Shown here: positions 46,561 to 57,320 of the stretch, one piece after another | Layout of the letters: each line of letters opens with the position of its first letter | Position numbering within the stretch: position 1 is the first letter of the stretch | Assembly (NCBI GenBank): GCA_022410635.1 | Contig: JAJVDF010000190.1 | Span: 1,245,156-1,309,155 of the forward strand | Direction of reading: 5' to 3' | Source of the DNA: Tretioscincus oriximinensis | Taxonomy: Eukaryota > Chordata > Lepidosauria > Squamata > Gymnophthalmidae | Length of the DNA stretch: 64,000 nucleotides | The notes under the pieces: model-generated | The model's database searches: none | The model's input: only the letters and a program-made list of their open reading frames with translations | What the model was told of the DNA's origin: nothing | Made by a program: the position numbers and the translations under genes

Positions 46561-47431
46561 ACAGGGAAAATAGACACCGGCATGTTTATATGTAAATGTA
46601 CCTTATGACATGGAACTTCCCTGCTTACAGTATCTCATCTGGAAATCAAATCTAATTAAAGGTTTGGAATAAAAGATTTTAAGTTGCTTAATTCCCAGTT
46701 GATAAGTTTTTGTGTTAAGGTAGAGACATTCTTGAGTTGGAGACTTGGAGATAATAGAGACATAATGATGCAGCTTTCTTAGCAAACACACAAAAATGAT
46801 TTGCCATTGTTTTTTTCTGGGGAAATGCCATTGGCTTAAATAACTACTGATTCATCTTGTTCTTGATTTCTGAAATAAAAATATTGGCAAAGGACTCACT
46901 GTTCAGGATTCTTAGAAATGACGGACATACAGTACACTGGTTATTTTCTTAATCTATTTATGAACGCACATCATAATCTTTCCAAAGAGTCTACAATAGT
47001 CCTGGGATACAAACTGGAAACAATTGTTTTTTTAAAAAAATCTAATTAATTTATTATCTTTCATCTAGGCAAATTATAATTGTTGCTCCTTAAAATTAGA
47101 ATCTAAGATAATACAGTCTTCAAAATACAGAATGGGCCCTGCCAATTCTAACTAGTATGCAGATGGCAGCCTCTATTCTCTGAGATATATCCCTGAGCAA
47201 AACTCAGGATAGAAACAGCCAAAGCACATGAAGTTCCAAAATATAAATGAGCCATAGTTCTCCAGTGTGTGTTTCTAAGGTTGACCACAAACACAATTAA
47301 ACTGCCCACCCTCACAAATACATTTTCATTCAGCTTAGGCAGTAGTGGCTTGTCACACAAAAGCCAAGTATGTTTAAGCCACATGACCTCTAGGAGGGGC
47401 CAAGCACAAAAATATTTTTTCATCTAGTAAG
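46561..47431. other. unannotated
   Basis: Nothing recognised. Confidence 0.35.
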
Positions 47432-48013
47432 TAGACTGACTAGATTTTCTGAGACCCAAACCGGGGTAATTAATATTCATGCTAATTTGCATATTCACAA
47501 ATATGCAAATTACCCACCAACATGCATTCCCTTCCAAAATTCCCACCCGAGAAATTGGTGAAGCAAGTGAGATTTTTTTTAAGTGTCCGAGAATTTTTAA
47601 ACTGAGAATTTTTGGAGTACATCAGAATTTTTTTGGTTTTTTTACAGAGGGGAAGGTGCCTTCAGAAGCTGGCCCCAGTTGCCAACCCCCCTAGTGGTGG
47701 TGCAGTGATTTTTTAAAAAAATAAAAATAAAAAAAACTTTTTTTGAAGTGCGTGAGAAAGTTTTGAAGTGTGTGAGAATTTTTATTTTTTACTGAGGGAA
47801 GGGTGCCTTCAGGAGCTGGTCGCAGATGCCAGAGCACCCTAGTGGTACTGCAGTGATTTTTTTTCCAAAAAAATTCAAAAAAAGTTTTTTTTCAAAAAAG
47901 AAATTTTTTTCTTCAGCAAAAACTGGGGGAAATGCCCCCCCCCTTGGGAGGGTGGGGTAGACACCCCCAAACCGGGTTCCCCCACACAAAAAAGGGGGCA
48001 TCTGGTCAGCCTA
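47432..48013. mobile_element. TIR element, TAGRCTGACC family (long type), 582 bp
   Basis: Left TAGACTGACTAGATTTTCTG, right GGGCATCTGGTCAGCCTA. The interior shares GGGGTAATTAATATTCATGC with 27822 and GAGCTGG..GCCAGAGCACCCTAGTGG with the complement of 54245. An internal duplication is visible (GTGCCTTCAGAAGCTGG at 47657 and GTGCCTTCAGGAGCTGG at 47802), which explains the extra length. No clear target duplication. Confidence 0.75.
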
Positions 48014-48159
48014 CTACCTACAAAATTTGGGGTTTGTTAGTGTTTGAAGAAGAAGTATACTTTGCTTCAAGACAATATTACATGACGATTTCAAAAAGGA
48101 ATGGTGTTAGCCTGGATCAACATTTTTTTAGCAAAGGCGTTTAGGTCATAATTGAAAAA

Positions 48160-48400
48160 AGCTCGTAGCACAAGCATCTCATTTGAAGAAGTAGATTTAT
48201 TCTACGAAAGATCACATTAGCAACATTTTTCCTAGCAAGGGGGTTCCGTAGCACCTTAGGTGATATGCTGGGACATACTTTTAACAGCAACAGCATGACA
48301 TTGACAAGAAAAAGGGTGGGCAGCATGAGCTTTTGTATGAGCATGACATTTGCCTCCATAAGATTGTGCTGCCCACCTTTTTTCTTGTAAGTCTCTAAGG
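48160..48400. mobile_element. PLE terminal-repeat cluster
   Basis: Starts with a sense repeat (TTGAAGAAGTAGA..TCTACGAAAG, 48183-48210) and continues with an inverted copy (ACAAGAAAAAGGGTGGGCAGC) facing a sense copy (GTGCTGCCCACCTTTTTTC, TTGTAAGTCTCTAAGG). Related to 14279 and 63556. Confidence 0.6.
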
Positions 48401-48830
48401 CAGTTGTGGGAACCTTTTTTTTTTGCTAAGGAAATTTGGATATTTGTAATATCACTCAAAGGCCACTGCAAGGCCACCCCCATCGTGCCCACACCCCCTC
48501 CTGCTGCTCATGCTCCCTCCCCTCCCCAGAAAGACCCCACAGAATCACAGACTTTTCAATGCTCCCCTCACTTCCTCTTTCCCCCTGGGCCTCTCTCCTT
48601 CCTTTTTTGTATTTAACAAATTGTCAAACTGTTATTTAGCTAGGGAAGCCCTAATGGTTACATGGGGAGCATGATGGGTGCCAGTGGAAGCCCTAATGGT
48701 TACATGGGGAGCATGATGGTTCCTATGTAACCATTCAGCTCTCAGGTCCTAGATTCCTCACCCCCGCTCTAAGATGACTATCAATTCTGTATCCGGACTA
48801 ACACACCTACTTCTTTAAACTTTTTCCTGT
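48401..48830. other. insertion within PLE cluster, with 42-bp tandem duplication
   Basis: A C-rich segment of unknown type (48440-48600) precedes two copies of GGAAGCCCTAATGGTTACATG starting at 48644 and 48686 (42-bp period). ATGTAACCATT inverts part of the unit. 48771-48830 holds TATCCGGACTAACACACC, which resembles the outer end of the PLE terminal repeat. Confidence 0.5.
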
Positions 48831-50280
48831 TAATCTTCTTCAAGCTTTTTCCTGCAGGTGCTACCAGATTCTCGTACTAGAAACCATGTGAAGATGGCAC
48901 AATTTTAAGGGAAGTGATGTAGCTGGAAGCTACGTTACTCACAATATTTTTAGGGAAGGGAATGCCTTAGATGCTGTGGTATGCTGACAGTCTGTCAGGT
49001 TGACTTTGTCCCAGGTGCCAATTGGAAGTAACATTCCTTCTCAATGAATAAAGCTAGTGGGAATGAATCGTTTACAAGTGAGCAAAAGACAAACAGGAAA
49101 TGGCTGGATGAAAAAGCTGGTAAAACAAGAGCAACAAGAACGGAGTTTATTCATAACTACAGTATGTGCTAAAGTATACCTTAGCTTGGAAGGAGCCTTC
49201 TCTCAACACTACTGATCCCAGGGCACCATGCGGTGAGATGAAGCTTGAAAACACAGCAGTTTAGCTGCAGGTGTATAATCATGTGGAACAGCCAGCATAA
49301 GAAGTCAATTCACTCCCAGTTACTTTTGTAATGGAGATCGAGCTTTGGATTTTGAAACTCCCATTACATATTGGATATTAAAGAAAATGTTAGGCACATG
49401 GATGCGGGACAGGAATATCAATAGCAACTAGAATTGGCAACTATAACTTTCAAAGCTCTCCACAATCCCCCCTCCCATTTTAAGGAGCGTGGAAAGAGGA
49501 CACACCAAAAACAGATTAACAAACCAATGTGGCCAGTAACTCCAGAAGCCAATGAAGACGATTGTGTAGATGATGAAACGGATCTGAAACAGAGCTGGAA
49601 ATGGAAGAAAACCGCTTCCTTCACCCCCGTGAAAATGCAGCCAAGATGAGACTGACCAAACACAAGTCCTATGATGTTCTTATCAGCAAGGCAAATTACT
49701 ATTATTAGAAATAATGCATGGAAACCATTTCCAACTAGGAGGGAGATATGGACATCTTAAAGCTATTTGCAGGGAAAGAAACATGTCTTGTTTTATTAAA
49801 AAAATTATTGTTGTACGTATAAAGAGCACATCAATATTAGACAAAAAGTCCATCTGATTATTCTTGCTAACCTATCTTCCTGCTTCCCTTTCCCCAACAC
49901 CTTCCAGGTGCCCTCCCAAGAATATGCTCATACAACTCATTAATTACATATTAATGATTCTGTTCACTTCTTCCTTCGCTTGTCTTGGTATACAATTGGT
50001 TGCACAAGGGGTCTCCATTCTCATTCCAGTTGAAATAGCTACTTAGACACTAAATAATTTCTTCTGATTTTTCACATCAAACGTAGATACCTCTAATAAA
50101 TAGTCATACTATTTCTGCATTGAGCAGACCAATCTGTAATGTTCCTGTGCACTAGGAGACGTTACCACACATCCCTTTAAGGGACTTGAGAGCAAGCTGT
50201 GATTATGGGCTAGAGAGAACACAGCCGGGCTGGGGGTCTGCTATAAAGAGAGCAAACGAAAAGTAGAAAGTTTTGAAGTC
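48831..50280. other. unannotated
   Basis: About 1.4 kb. A pair of mirror-image frames at 49418-49663 has no domain. Nothing else recognised. Confidence 0.35.
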
Positions 50281-50760
50281 TGTTGCAAAAATAACCACAC
50301 AGACAAAAGGCCTCAGGTGGAAGCATGGTTTACTTCAGGAAAGGAAAGGAAAGGAGGAAGTGAACTAAGATTTGGTGCCCAGGTTTTTTAAAACCTCCCT
50401 TCCAAGAGGAGTTACAGGCAGTCAGCTGGTACAAAACATCTCCCAGGCTCCCTCTTGCTTCTGTAAACATCCTGTCCTCGGCCCAGCCCATTCCTTTGTT
50501 CTGGGGTCCTTCAGGGTTCATTTCCTGGCTAGCAGTCTTCTCACCATGCGGCCAGCAGAACACAAGCCATCATTGAACAGCTAATACTTTGCACATACAC
50601 AAGGATTTGCACATACAAAATTAAGGATTAGCCAATTTACTATTGAAACAAAAGGGCTGGGGTGGGGTATTACAAAAAGGTGGCAAAAGGTGGTTAGACA
50701 GGAAATGCAAAGTAGAAAGCAAAAGGCAAAAGGCGAAATTACAGGCTGGAACAGTAACTT
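50281..50760 (-). mobile_element. probable solo LTR of an endogenous retrovirus
   Basis: Minus-strand order fits a retroviral LTR: a U3-like region, TTTTAAAAAACCTGGG as a possible TATA region, GAAGTAAACCATGCTTCC near a polyadenylation-type signal, GTCTGTGTGGTTATTTTTG, and an end in CAACA. The conventional TG..CA ends fit TG at 50281 on the plus strand; the other boundary is unclear. No gag, pol or env sequence and no primer-binding site adjoin it. The call is by layout only. Confidence 0.45.
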
Positions 50761-50797
50761 TTAAGCAATAGTAAATAAACTTCTCAATATTGCAAAC

Positions 50798-50811
50798 TAT
50801 GGAATATTAAT
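50798..50811 (+). repeat. target-site duplication, left
   Basis: TATGGAATATTAAT, repeated exactly at 51594-51607 on the other side of the PLE. Confidence 0.95.
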
Positions 50812-50895
50812 TTCAGAGAAATAGCCGTGTTAGTCTAGCAGAAAGTCCAGCAAAGGGGCTAGCAGCACTTTGAGACTAACTTGAGAAAAGTGGTT

Positions 50896-50930
50896 GGCAT
50901 AAGCTTTCGTAGACAGGTCTACTTCTTCAG
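50896..50930 (-). ncRNA. hammerhead-ribozyme-like motif, left arm
   Basis: Exact mirror of 51539-51573. See that entry. Confidence 0.45.
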
Positions 50931-51179
50931 ATGCTGAGGGACTAATGCCAGGGTCAGGTATTTATAGGGAAATGTGTATGGGAGAAGACAAAGCATATGC
51001 AACTGTAGGGAGGTGTTGAATTGCAGGTAAATAGCAGGAACTAATCTCCTTAAAAAGACAGGTAAATAGCAGGAACTAATCCTCTTATGTAAAAAAGTGC
51101 CTGGGGCAACAAGGTGCAATGTCTGGTAGAGAATCAATCAAATACTTAACAGGTGTCATAAAAATGTATAGTTGGCCAG

Positions 51180-51289
51180 TTCTTGAACAAAGAAACTACA
51201 AAGGAAGATTTGAAAGAGAAGCAGCAGAACTTGAATACATTCACAAGTTCCAGGCCATCAGCAAAGGACTTAACAGAGACAATGGTTTC
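51180..51289 (+). pseudogene. PLE ORF 3' remnant (endonuclease C-terminus)
   Basis: The spacer between the inverted arms is open in one frame and continues a few codons into the right arm, ending at TGA 51311-51313. Its peptide has REAAELEYIHKFQAI and SKGLNRDNG. Known PLE proteins end in a GIY-YIG nuclease domain whose last helix carries an aromatic-I...L/GLN motif. The match is short and by recall, not alignment. Confidence 0.45.
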
Positions 51290-51538
51290 CTGGCCAACTA
51301 TACATTTTTATGACACCTGTTAAGTATTTGATTGATTCTCTACCAGACATTGCACCTTGTTGCCCCAGGCACTTTTTTACATAAGAGGATTAGTTCCTGC
51401 TATTTACCTGTCTTTTTAAGGAGATTAGTTCCTGCTATTTACCTGCAATTCAACACCTCCCTACAGTTGCATATGCTTTGTCTTCTCCCATACACACTTC
51501 CCTATAAATACCTGACCCTGGCATTAGTCCCTCAGCAT

Positions 51539-51573
51539 CTGAAGAAGTAGACCTGTCTACGAAAGCTTATGCC
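51539..51573 (+). ncRNA. hammerhead-ribozyme-like motif, right arm
   Basis: CTGAAGA, A, a perfect 6-bp stem (GTAGAC / GTCTAC) with CT loop, GAAA, then GC-TTAT-GC as a 2-bp stem III. This is the hammerhead core order, and very short stem III is known for PLE ribozymes. Two deviations: an extra A after CTGAAGA, and C where U16.1 is expected before the cleavage site. The copy at 14279 (minus) has the expected UA there. Self-cleavage is untested. Confidence 0.45.
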
Positions 51574-51593
51574 AACCACTTTTCTCAAGTTAG

Positions 51594-51607
51594 TATGGAA
51601 TATTAAT
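51594..51607 (+). repeat. target-site duplication, right
   Basis: Exact copy of 50798-50811. Confidence 0.95.
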
Positions 51608-52431
51608 AGAGGCTTGAATAAAGAAATAACATTTACAGGTATGAAATGCAAAACCAATCTAGTTTCCAACCTAAAGCCAGTACAGCTTCCACTGCTCATA
51701 ACATCCATTCCACCAGGTATGTGTTATTCTCCAATATATTCCGGGTCCTAAATACATGTAGCAAACAAAATTCTTTCTTGTTCATAACAGTTCATGATCC
51801 TTTAGCAAAACAATAAAAACAATACCAGCACTCCTGTGATGTGTAAATCAGCACAGTTTTGGGGTTGACAAGGGACAGGGGAAGGAAGACACATGCAGTT
51901 TTATAGTCAGCTACACAGGAAATCGTGGTCTGATCATTAATATGGAACTACAGTGTGTGCAAAAAAATAAATAGAATCTTTTCATGTGTTGAGCTAGGAA
52001 AACAGAAGTACCCAAGTTTTGGCTAAAAAGAGAATGGACAAAGAAGCGTTGTAAGTGAACAAGCAAATGGTGCATGGGATTATTATTCATCACACTAATG
52101 GGAACATCTGTAATATGGAGATACCAGAGTTTGGCCAACCATGAATGTAACGGTACTTCTAGCAGACATTCCCCCACCGCCAATGCTGCTGTTTCTGCCC
52201 CCACCTTGCCCTGGGTCCACACTTTTTGCTCTAGTGTGTAAATTTTAAATGCTGCCAGGCAGCAGAAGCAACAGGGAGATCTGCAAAGATCTGCAAACTC
52301 CACTCAGAAAACATGTAACTATGCAAACTGCACATGGCAAAAGCATTTCCCATTTGGCATTATTGGGATGTGTGTATGCTCAGCACAGAGCCACCTAGCA
52401 TTCACACCCTGTTTCCAACCCCACCCCCCTT
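51608..52431. other. unannotated
   Basis: A 130-codon minus frame (51911-52303) has no recognised domain. Codon pattern and lack of context argue for chance. Confidence 0.35.
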
Positions 52432-52620
52432 TCAGGACTGAAGATGGATTAAAAGTATGTGTCGAAACAGTACCCAAGGGAAAATTAAAAAGGCTCCTTC
52501 ATCTCTACCTGTCAACCAATAGGAAATAATGAGGTTCTGATACTGGGCAGAAAATGTTCCTGGTTTAGTTCAATATAGCAGGACTGTAGTTGGATTTAAA
52601 GTAGGTGTCTGATTCTGGCC
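52432..52620 (+). repeat. dispersed repeat E, two pieces
   Basis: GGACTGAAGATGGATTAAAAG with TATGTGTCGAAACAGTACC at 52435-52475, and CCTGGTTTAGTTCAATATAGC with GTTGGATTTAAAGTAGGTGTC at 52558-52615. The order CTGAAGA..CGAAAC recalls a ribozyme core, but no stable stem II can be drawn. Confidence 0.5.
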
Positions 52621-52736
52621 CTAGGAAAGAAAATCTTAAACCAGTTTCCAAATCTTCTATTTTCCTTGACAGACTTTTGTAATTCACAGACTACCGAGGA
52701 CTGTTTGAAAACAAATTGGGAAGATTGCAGATTCTC

Positions 52737-53021
52737 AGAAGAAGAATCGAGTTTTTATACTCCGTTCTTATCCAGAGCGGCTTACAGGGTTAATTTTCAC
52801 CTGAAGGCTTATACCTTATTCTATCTTCCCCATCAAGTTAATGATGGTACTCATTTATCTAATTGATATGCAAATTATGAATTTGCATATTTTTCGAATA
52901 GCTGAGTTGGATAGAGTTGCAGGCTAGTAGAAGGTGCTCACCCCTCTCCACATCCGACACAGGATTTCAAAACCCATCTCCCAGATGGAAGACCGTCTTC
53001 TTAGCGACTGAGCCATTCATG
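52737..53021 (-). repeat. tRNA-headed SINE (family 2)
   Basis: From AGAAGAAGAATCGAG through GAGCGGCTTACAGGG, TTTTTCGAATAGCTGAGTTGG, AGAAGGTGCTCACCCCTC and the head complement GCGACTGAGCCATTCATGC. Near full length. Confidence 0.75.
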
Positions 53022-53590
53022 CATTCAGCTTTTTTCCCTTTGAAAACTGACTTCCTTCAATGTCTGAAATTAAGATTGCAAAACAGAGTGGGAAGCCCAG
53101 ATAGAGAGCAAGTGAAGGAAGGAGAGGTGCCCTGCTCTGATTGATTGGAATAAAAGCCAAGAGAGAAGGAGCTGTTAGTTATTATTGCTGTAATGTGGGC
53201 TAAAGGACTGGGCTGGTTTATAAATGACTGCTGAGTTAATTTTAAATCAACAGCCCCATTTTTCTTGAACCAGAAGAAATGAAACTAAAAACAAAAAGGA
53301 AGCATCCAAGTTCAACTTTTGTTTAAACTTTCTGGGGGTTGAGGCTAAATAGGTTCAAATGTTTAATTTCAAAACCAGAAACAAAAACTCTTATTTGCTT
53401 TGTGGTGGAGACATGACTGGAATTTTTAGGATTGGCTTAGGAATTATATCATATTCTTTTAAATTCTTTATTTGTCCCCCTCCATATGACACACAATTGC
53501 ATTAACTTCAAAAATAACTTGTGGGGTACAATACCACTGGAACACTATTGTTAATAGCAATTCCCTCACTGTCACAGGTTTTATATGTGC
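53022..53590. other. unannotated
   Basis: Nothing recognised. Confidence 0.35.
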
Positions 53591-53975
53591 AACCTTAGTT
53601 TTCAGTCCTCCCAAGTGAACCTGTCAATGTCTTAAGATCTTATAGAGGAGGCCTTGCTGACTGTACCACCTCACTCAATGGCAGAGAGTGGGGGAACTCG
53701 GGATAGGGCCTTCTCTGTGGTAGCCCACCAACTATGGAATTTCCCCCCCTTGAGCTGCGTCAATCACCATCTCTGTGCACATTCTGAAAACGCTTGAAGA
53801 TGCACCTCTTTGACCTGGCCTTTGGCTGAGAAAACTGCTGTTCCTTCCCTATTTTTTAGATGTGGTTGTTTTTAACATGTTAATTGTGTTTTTATTTTTA
53901 ACTGCCCTGAGACCTTCGGGTATAGGGCGGTATAAAGATGTAAATAAATAAATTAAATAAACAAACAAATTACAG
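53591..53975 (+). repeat. L2-clade LINE 3' half
   Basis: CTTAAGATCTTATAGAGGAGG, GGGATAGGGCCTTCTCTGTGG, GCTGCGTCAATCACCATCTC, AAGATGCACCTCTTTGACC, then CCCTGAGACCTTCGGGTATA and a TAAATAAATAAATTAAATAA tail. The best-preserved 3' end of this subfamily in the window. Confidence 0.8.
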
Positions 53976-54244
53976 ATTTTGGATATCAGTCTCACTTTAA
54001 CTACAATTTAGGGTTACCACATAAGGATAAAACTCTGCACCTAGAAAAAAGGACTTTTTAGGACTCTATCCCACTTTTTATGTGGAAAGCCTACTTACAC
54101 TCATATATTCATATCTACCACTCTTATGCAATCTCCTAGAGAGGCAATGAGATTGTTCCACAGAACATTCTTCCCCTATTCTCACCATACACACTGAAAA
54201 GCAAAAATTAGCCAAGGGTAAGTATTTGACTAGTTTAAAAGAGA
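53976..54244. other. unannotated
   Basis: Nothing recognised. Confidence 0.35.
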
Positions 54245-54592
54245 TAGGCTGACCAGATGATCTCTTTTTTGGGGGGAAACCTGGTTTTGGGGGTGTCTAA
54301 CCCGCCCCCCCAAGGGAACGATGACAATTTCCCTTTTTTTTCTGAGGAATAAAAAAAATATTATTTTAAATATTATTTTAAAAATATTATTTTAAAAATT
54401 CACTGTACCACCACTAGGAAGCTCTGGAAACTTGGGGCAGCTCCTGAAGGCACCCTCCCTTCAGTAAAAAGATGCAAAATTCTTGCGCACTTTAAAAAAA
54501 TCTCACTTGCTTCACAGATTTCTTGGACAGGGATTTCAGAGGGGTATGCACGTTGGTGGGTGATTGGGGTCTCAGAAAATCTGGTCAGTCTA
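54245..54592. mobile_element. TIR element, TAGRCTGACC family (long type), 348 bp
   Basis: Left TAGGCTGACCAGATGATCTC, right CTGGTCAGTCTA. The interior, in opposite orientation to 27822 and 47432, shares CCACCACTAGGAAGC, GGCACCCTCCCTTC and CAGAGGGGTATGCACG. AAAGAGA and CAAGAGA flank the ends, a possible decayed duplication. A TATTATTTTAAA run at 54358-54400 is an internal A/T palindrome. Confidence 0.75.
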
Positions 54593-55590
54593 CAAGAGAT
54601 GAGTTTCAGAGAGATATTCATTATACCAGAAGATATCAACATATCACATCACTCCTAAGTTTTCTGAGAAGGGAGAAAATTGAAGACTCCCATTACCTGG
54701 AAAAAATTGGGCTGCACAATTTACACATAAATCAGCTCTACACACAAGTTATCAGCACATTGTTTTATACTGCCTAAAATTATATAGGATAAGCAGTTTT
54801 CCAAAAATCATAAAGTAATATTCAGGTCATTTCCAATACATTGAATTTATTCCACAATAATGTGACTAACAATTCTATAAATCAAGTTGCCCCCAAAATA
54901 AAAATACAAATATTCGACCCATCAAAAATGAGGACTAAAGTGTTGACTTTATATAGTAATTTCTGAATTTCCTGTGACCGCCCATGCTTGAGTTTTCAAG
55001 AACAAGGGAAAAGGAGCTGGACCGGAGGCATACATGCAAAACTAATTTATGCCACATTTAAACTACGTATCTGTGACATTCGTTTGACGTTCACCTATAT
55101 AATGCAGCCAGGCTTTCTCAGCTGCCTCAGTGCAATCTGCCTGCAGAACTATCTCTGAATTCCAAAGGCTTGAGACATCCGCAACACTCCAAACAAGTCA
55201 GATTAAACAAAATGCCTGTCATGTTACATCAGAGAGATAATAATATTCCTTCACACAACACAGCAATGAGACTCCACACGTCACACCTGCTGCTCACCTT
55301 CCACAAGCTGCTTTAGTTGTGCTCAAGATTGCTGGGCATTTGTTCAGTTGCACTGAAGGGACCGAGAGCTTAAGGCTTTGGGACTGGAATGGCTTTATTT
55401 TATATGTACTCCACGTTTGCAAGCTGACCTCATACCAGGATGCTACATTTAAGTCAAAGATTGCTGGATTCCCCAGAGAGCAAAATAATGTCGTATATTG
55501 TTAGTTCTGCGTTCAGTTCTTTCAGCTAAGATGTTTCATTTCATAAAGGGAAATTTGCAATACCCACACTTTGTAGCCCTTTCTGGATAT
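54593..55590. other. unannotated
   Basis: Nothing recognised. Confidence 0.35.
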
Positions 55591-55730
55591 ACTCTTTGAA
55601 GATGCATTCTTTAACCTTACTTTTGACTGAAGAAACAGGTCTCCCTTCCACAATTGTTTTTAATAGGACATTTTTATATCTTGTTTTTATTGTTGTGAAC
55701 CGTCCTGAGACTTCTGATTATATATTAGGA
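55591..55730 (+). repeat. L2-clade LINE 3' tail
   Basis: TTTGAAGATGCATTCTTTAACC, TTTTGACTGAAGAAACAGG and GTCCTGAGACTTCTGATTAT. Confidence 0.6.
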
Positions 55731-56934
55731 CAAAAGTGGAAGGGAAGGGAAAGGAAGGAGGGTGAGAAGGAAGAAAGGAGTTCAGAACAGGGGCCTGCCA
55801 TTCGCATGCTAATACAGACTATGATAGGCCTGTCAAAATCTGTGATGAGATGCATATTGCAAACTCATATTGCAAGATATAACCCAGAATAAGGCTCAGT
55901 CCAGAAAGAGCTTATGGCACCACAACAGCAACAAAACATCGTAAAAAAGGAGCTCAAAATAATCTTAGAAGCAGTATCTTCCACATACTAATATTTTAAG
56001 GCCTTAATGACCAGAAAATGGGTCTTGTGGCTCTTAATCTTATTTAAAGGTAGGATTGGAACACTATCATCCGCACACTGCCACCTTTGGCTACCTTTTT
56101 CAGTTCCTTTTTTAAAATTTGTACACATTCCCTGACCTGGAGTAACTATTATTTCAACCCCAACATCTAGACAGAGGTTGCTGCAGCATTGTAGGTTTTT
56201 AAGAGATGGCTGCATGGTTAAGTACTTGTCAGAATTCATTCAGTCTCCCAAGCAAAATAGGTTGCTTCAGCATGCTGCACAGAGGGCAGCACTCACATTG
56301 ATTTAGTTCTCTGCGAAATGTTTCAAGGAAGTTTACGTTGGGCTCTGACATGCTAAATAAAATCATAAAGATCCAGACCCAGAGCCCACACTCTATGTCC
56401 GTGTTTCCAAGCACATACAGTCAGCAATCATAATAATGATGGCATTTGGTTTCTTTAAAGCTCATTTTCAGCCTCTGCAGTCCAGTCATCTGTGAAGTTT
56501 CTCATATATTAAATCAGCAATTATTGTGCATTTTTAGCCCCTAGCATCAAGGTTGGGACATCCAAGGTCCTCCTCTTTAACAAAGGCTTTATTAAATGGC
56601 CACTACAAATTGTGTTCCACGTGATCTTAGCTAATTAGATGTCTTCATGTTACAATTACCTACATCTAGGGATGGTCTTTCATAGAGAATGATGTGCATA
56701 GCGAGACCCTGTACCCAGTGTACTTCTGGCACTGTCCTATGATTATTCGCACTAAAGCGTCTGAGGATGTATAAAAAGGCTTAAGCCATTTTAGCAACAG
56801 AAGCAGCTTCTAAATACTAGGATAAGCCTTCTGCATGGGTAAGGCTGTCCCAGTACAGTGCCTTGTGCTGCCTCCGGAGACCAGTTACAGCCACTTCTGA
56901 ACAGGGATGATTTAGCCAAAGTAATCCATGCCCT
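55731..56934. other. unannotated; possible conserved element at its 3' part
   Basis: No repeat recognised. 56480-56720 has repeat-free A/T-rich text with CTAATTAGATG and similar homeodomain-type cores. Only a cross-species alignment could show conservation. Confidence 0.25.
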
Positions 56935-57320
56935 AAATAACTTGGGCCCCAAATATCTCACGGAACGCTTTCTCCCATACCAACCTGCCCCTTAAGATCT
57001 GCAGGGGAGGCCCTCCTGTCTGTACCACCCCTTTCAACAGCAAATATAGTAGGAACACGGAACAGGGCCATCTCCATGGTGTCCCCAGTCTTTGGTGGAA
57101 TAATCTCCCACGCGAGGTGCATCTGTCATGAGCATTGTATTGTTTTAGAAGATCTTTGAAGATGCACCTCTTTTACCTGGACTTTGGCTGAAGAAATGTC
57201 ATATCTGTCCCTATTTTTAGATATTGTTTTATCAGTTTTAATTTTGTAATGATGTTTTACTGTTGGCTGCGCTGAGACTTTTGGGTATATGGCAGAGTAT
57301 AAGTATAAATAATAAATAAT
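56935..57320 (+). repeat. L2-clade LINE 3' half
   Basis: GGGCCCCAAATATCTCACGG, CCTTAAGATCTGCAGGGGAGG, GAAGATGCACCTCTTTTACC, GGCTGAAGAAATGTCATATC, CTGAGACTTTTGGGTATATGG and an AATAATAAATAAT tail. Confidence 0.8.

Larger units (their letters stand above)
50812..51593 (+). mobile_element. Penelope-like element with 304-bp inverted terminal repeats
   Basis: Left arm 50876-51179 and right arm 51290-51593 are reverse complements at 303 of 304 positions (one T/C difference near 50972/51497), without indels. An extra 64 bp (50812-50875) extends the left repeat outward. The 110-bp spacer is in frame with FEREAAELEYIHKFQAI and SKGLNRDNGF, which has the E-x-x-YI...GLN pattern I associate with the end of the PLE GIY-YIG endonuclease. 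A perfect 14-bp duplication brackets the element. Inverted terminal repeats, heavy truncation and variable target duplications are known PLE traits. RT and most of the endonuclease are missing, so it is a 5'-truncated copy that moved by an enzyme encoded elsewhere. Confidence 0.8.

Noticed and set aside
50919..51550. Two nearly identical 72-codon frames as a duplicated small gene
   Set aside because: They are mirror images produced by the inverted arms of the PLE; the sequence is the terminal repeat.
50812..51593. Palindrome as an assembly artefact
   Set aside because: A perfect 14-bp target duplication, a unique spacer with a coherent frame and one real mismatch between the arms argue for a biological insertion, though long reads should confirm it.
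52432..52475. Hammerhead ribozyme in repeat E
   Set aside because: CTGAAGA and GAAAC are present, but the intervening sequence forms no convincing stem II in any of the copies.
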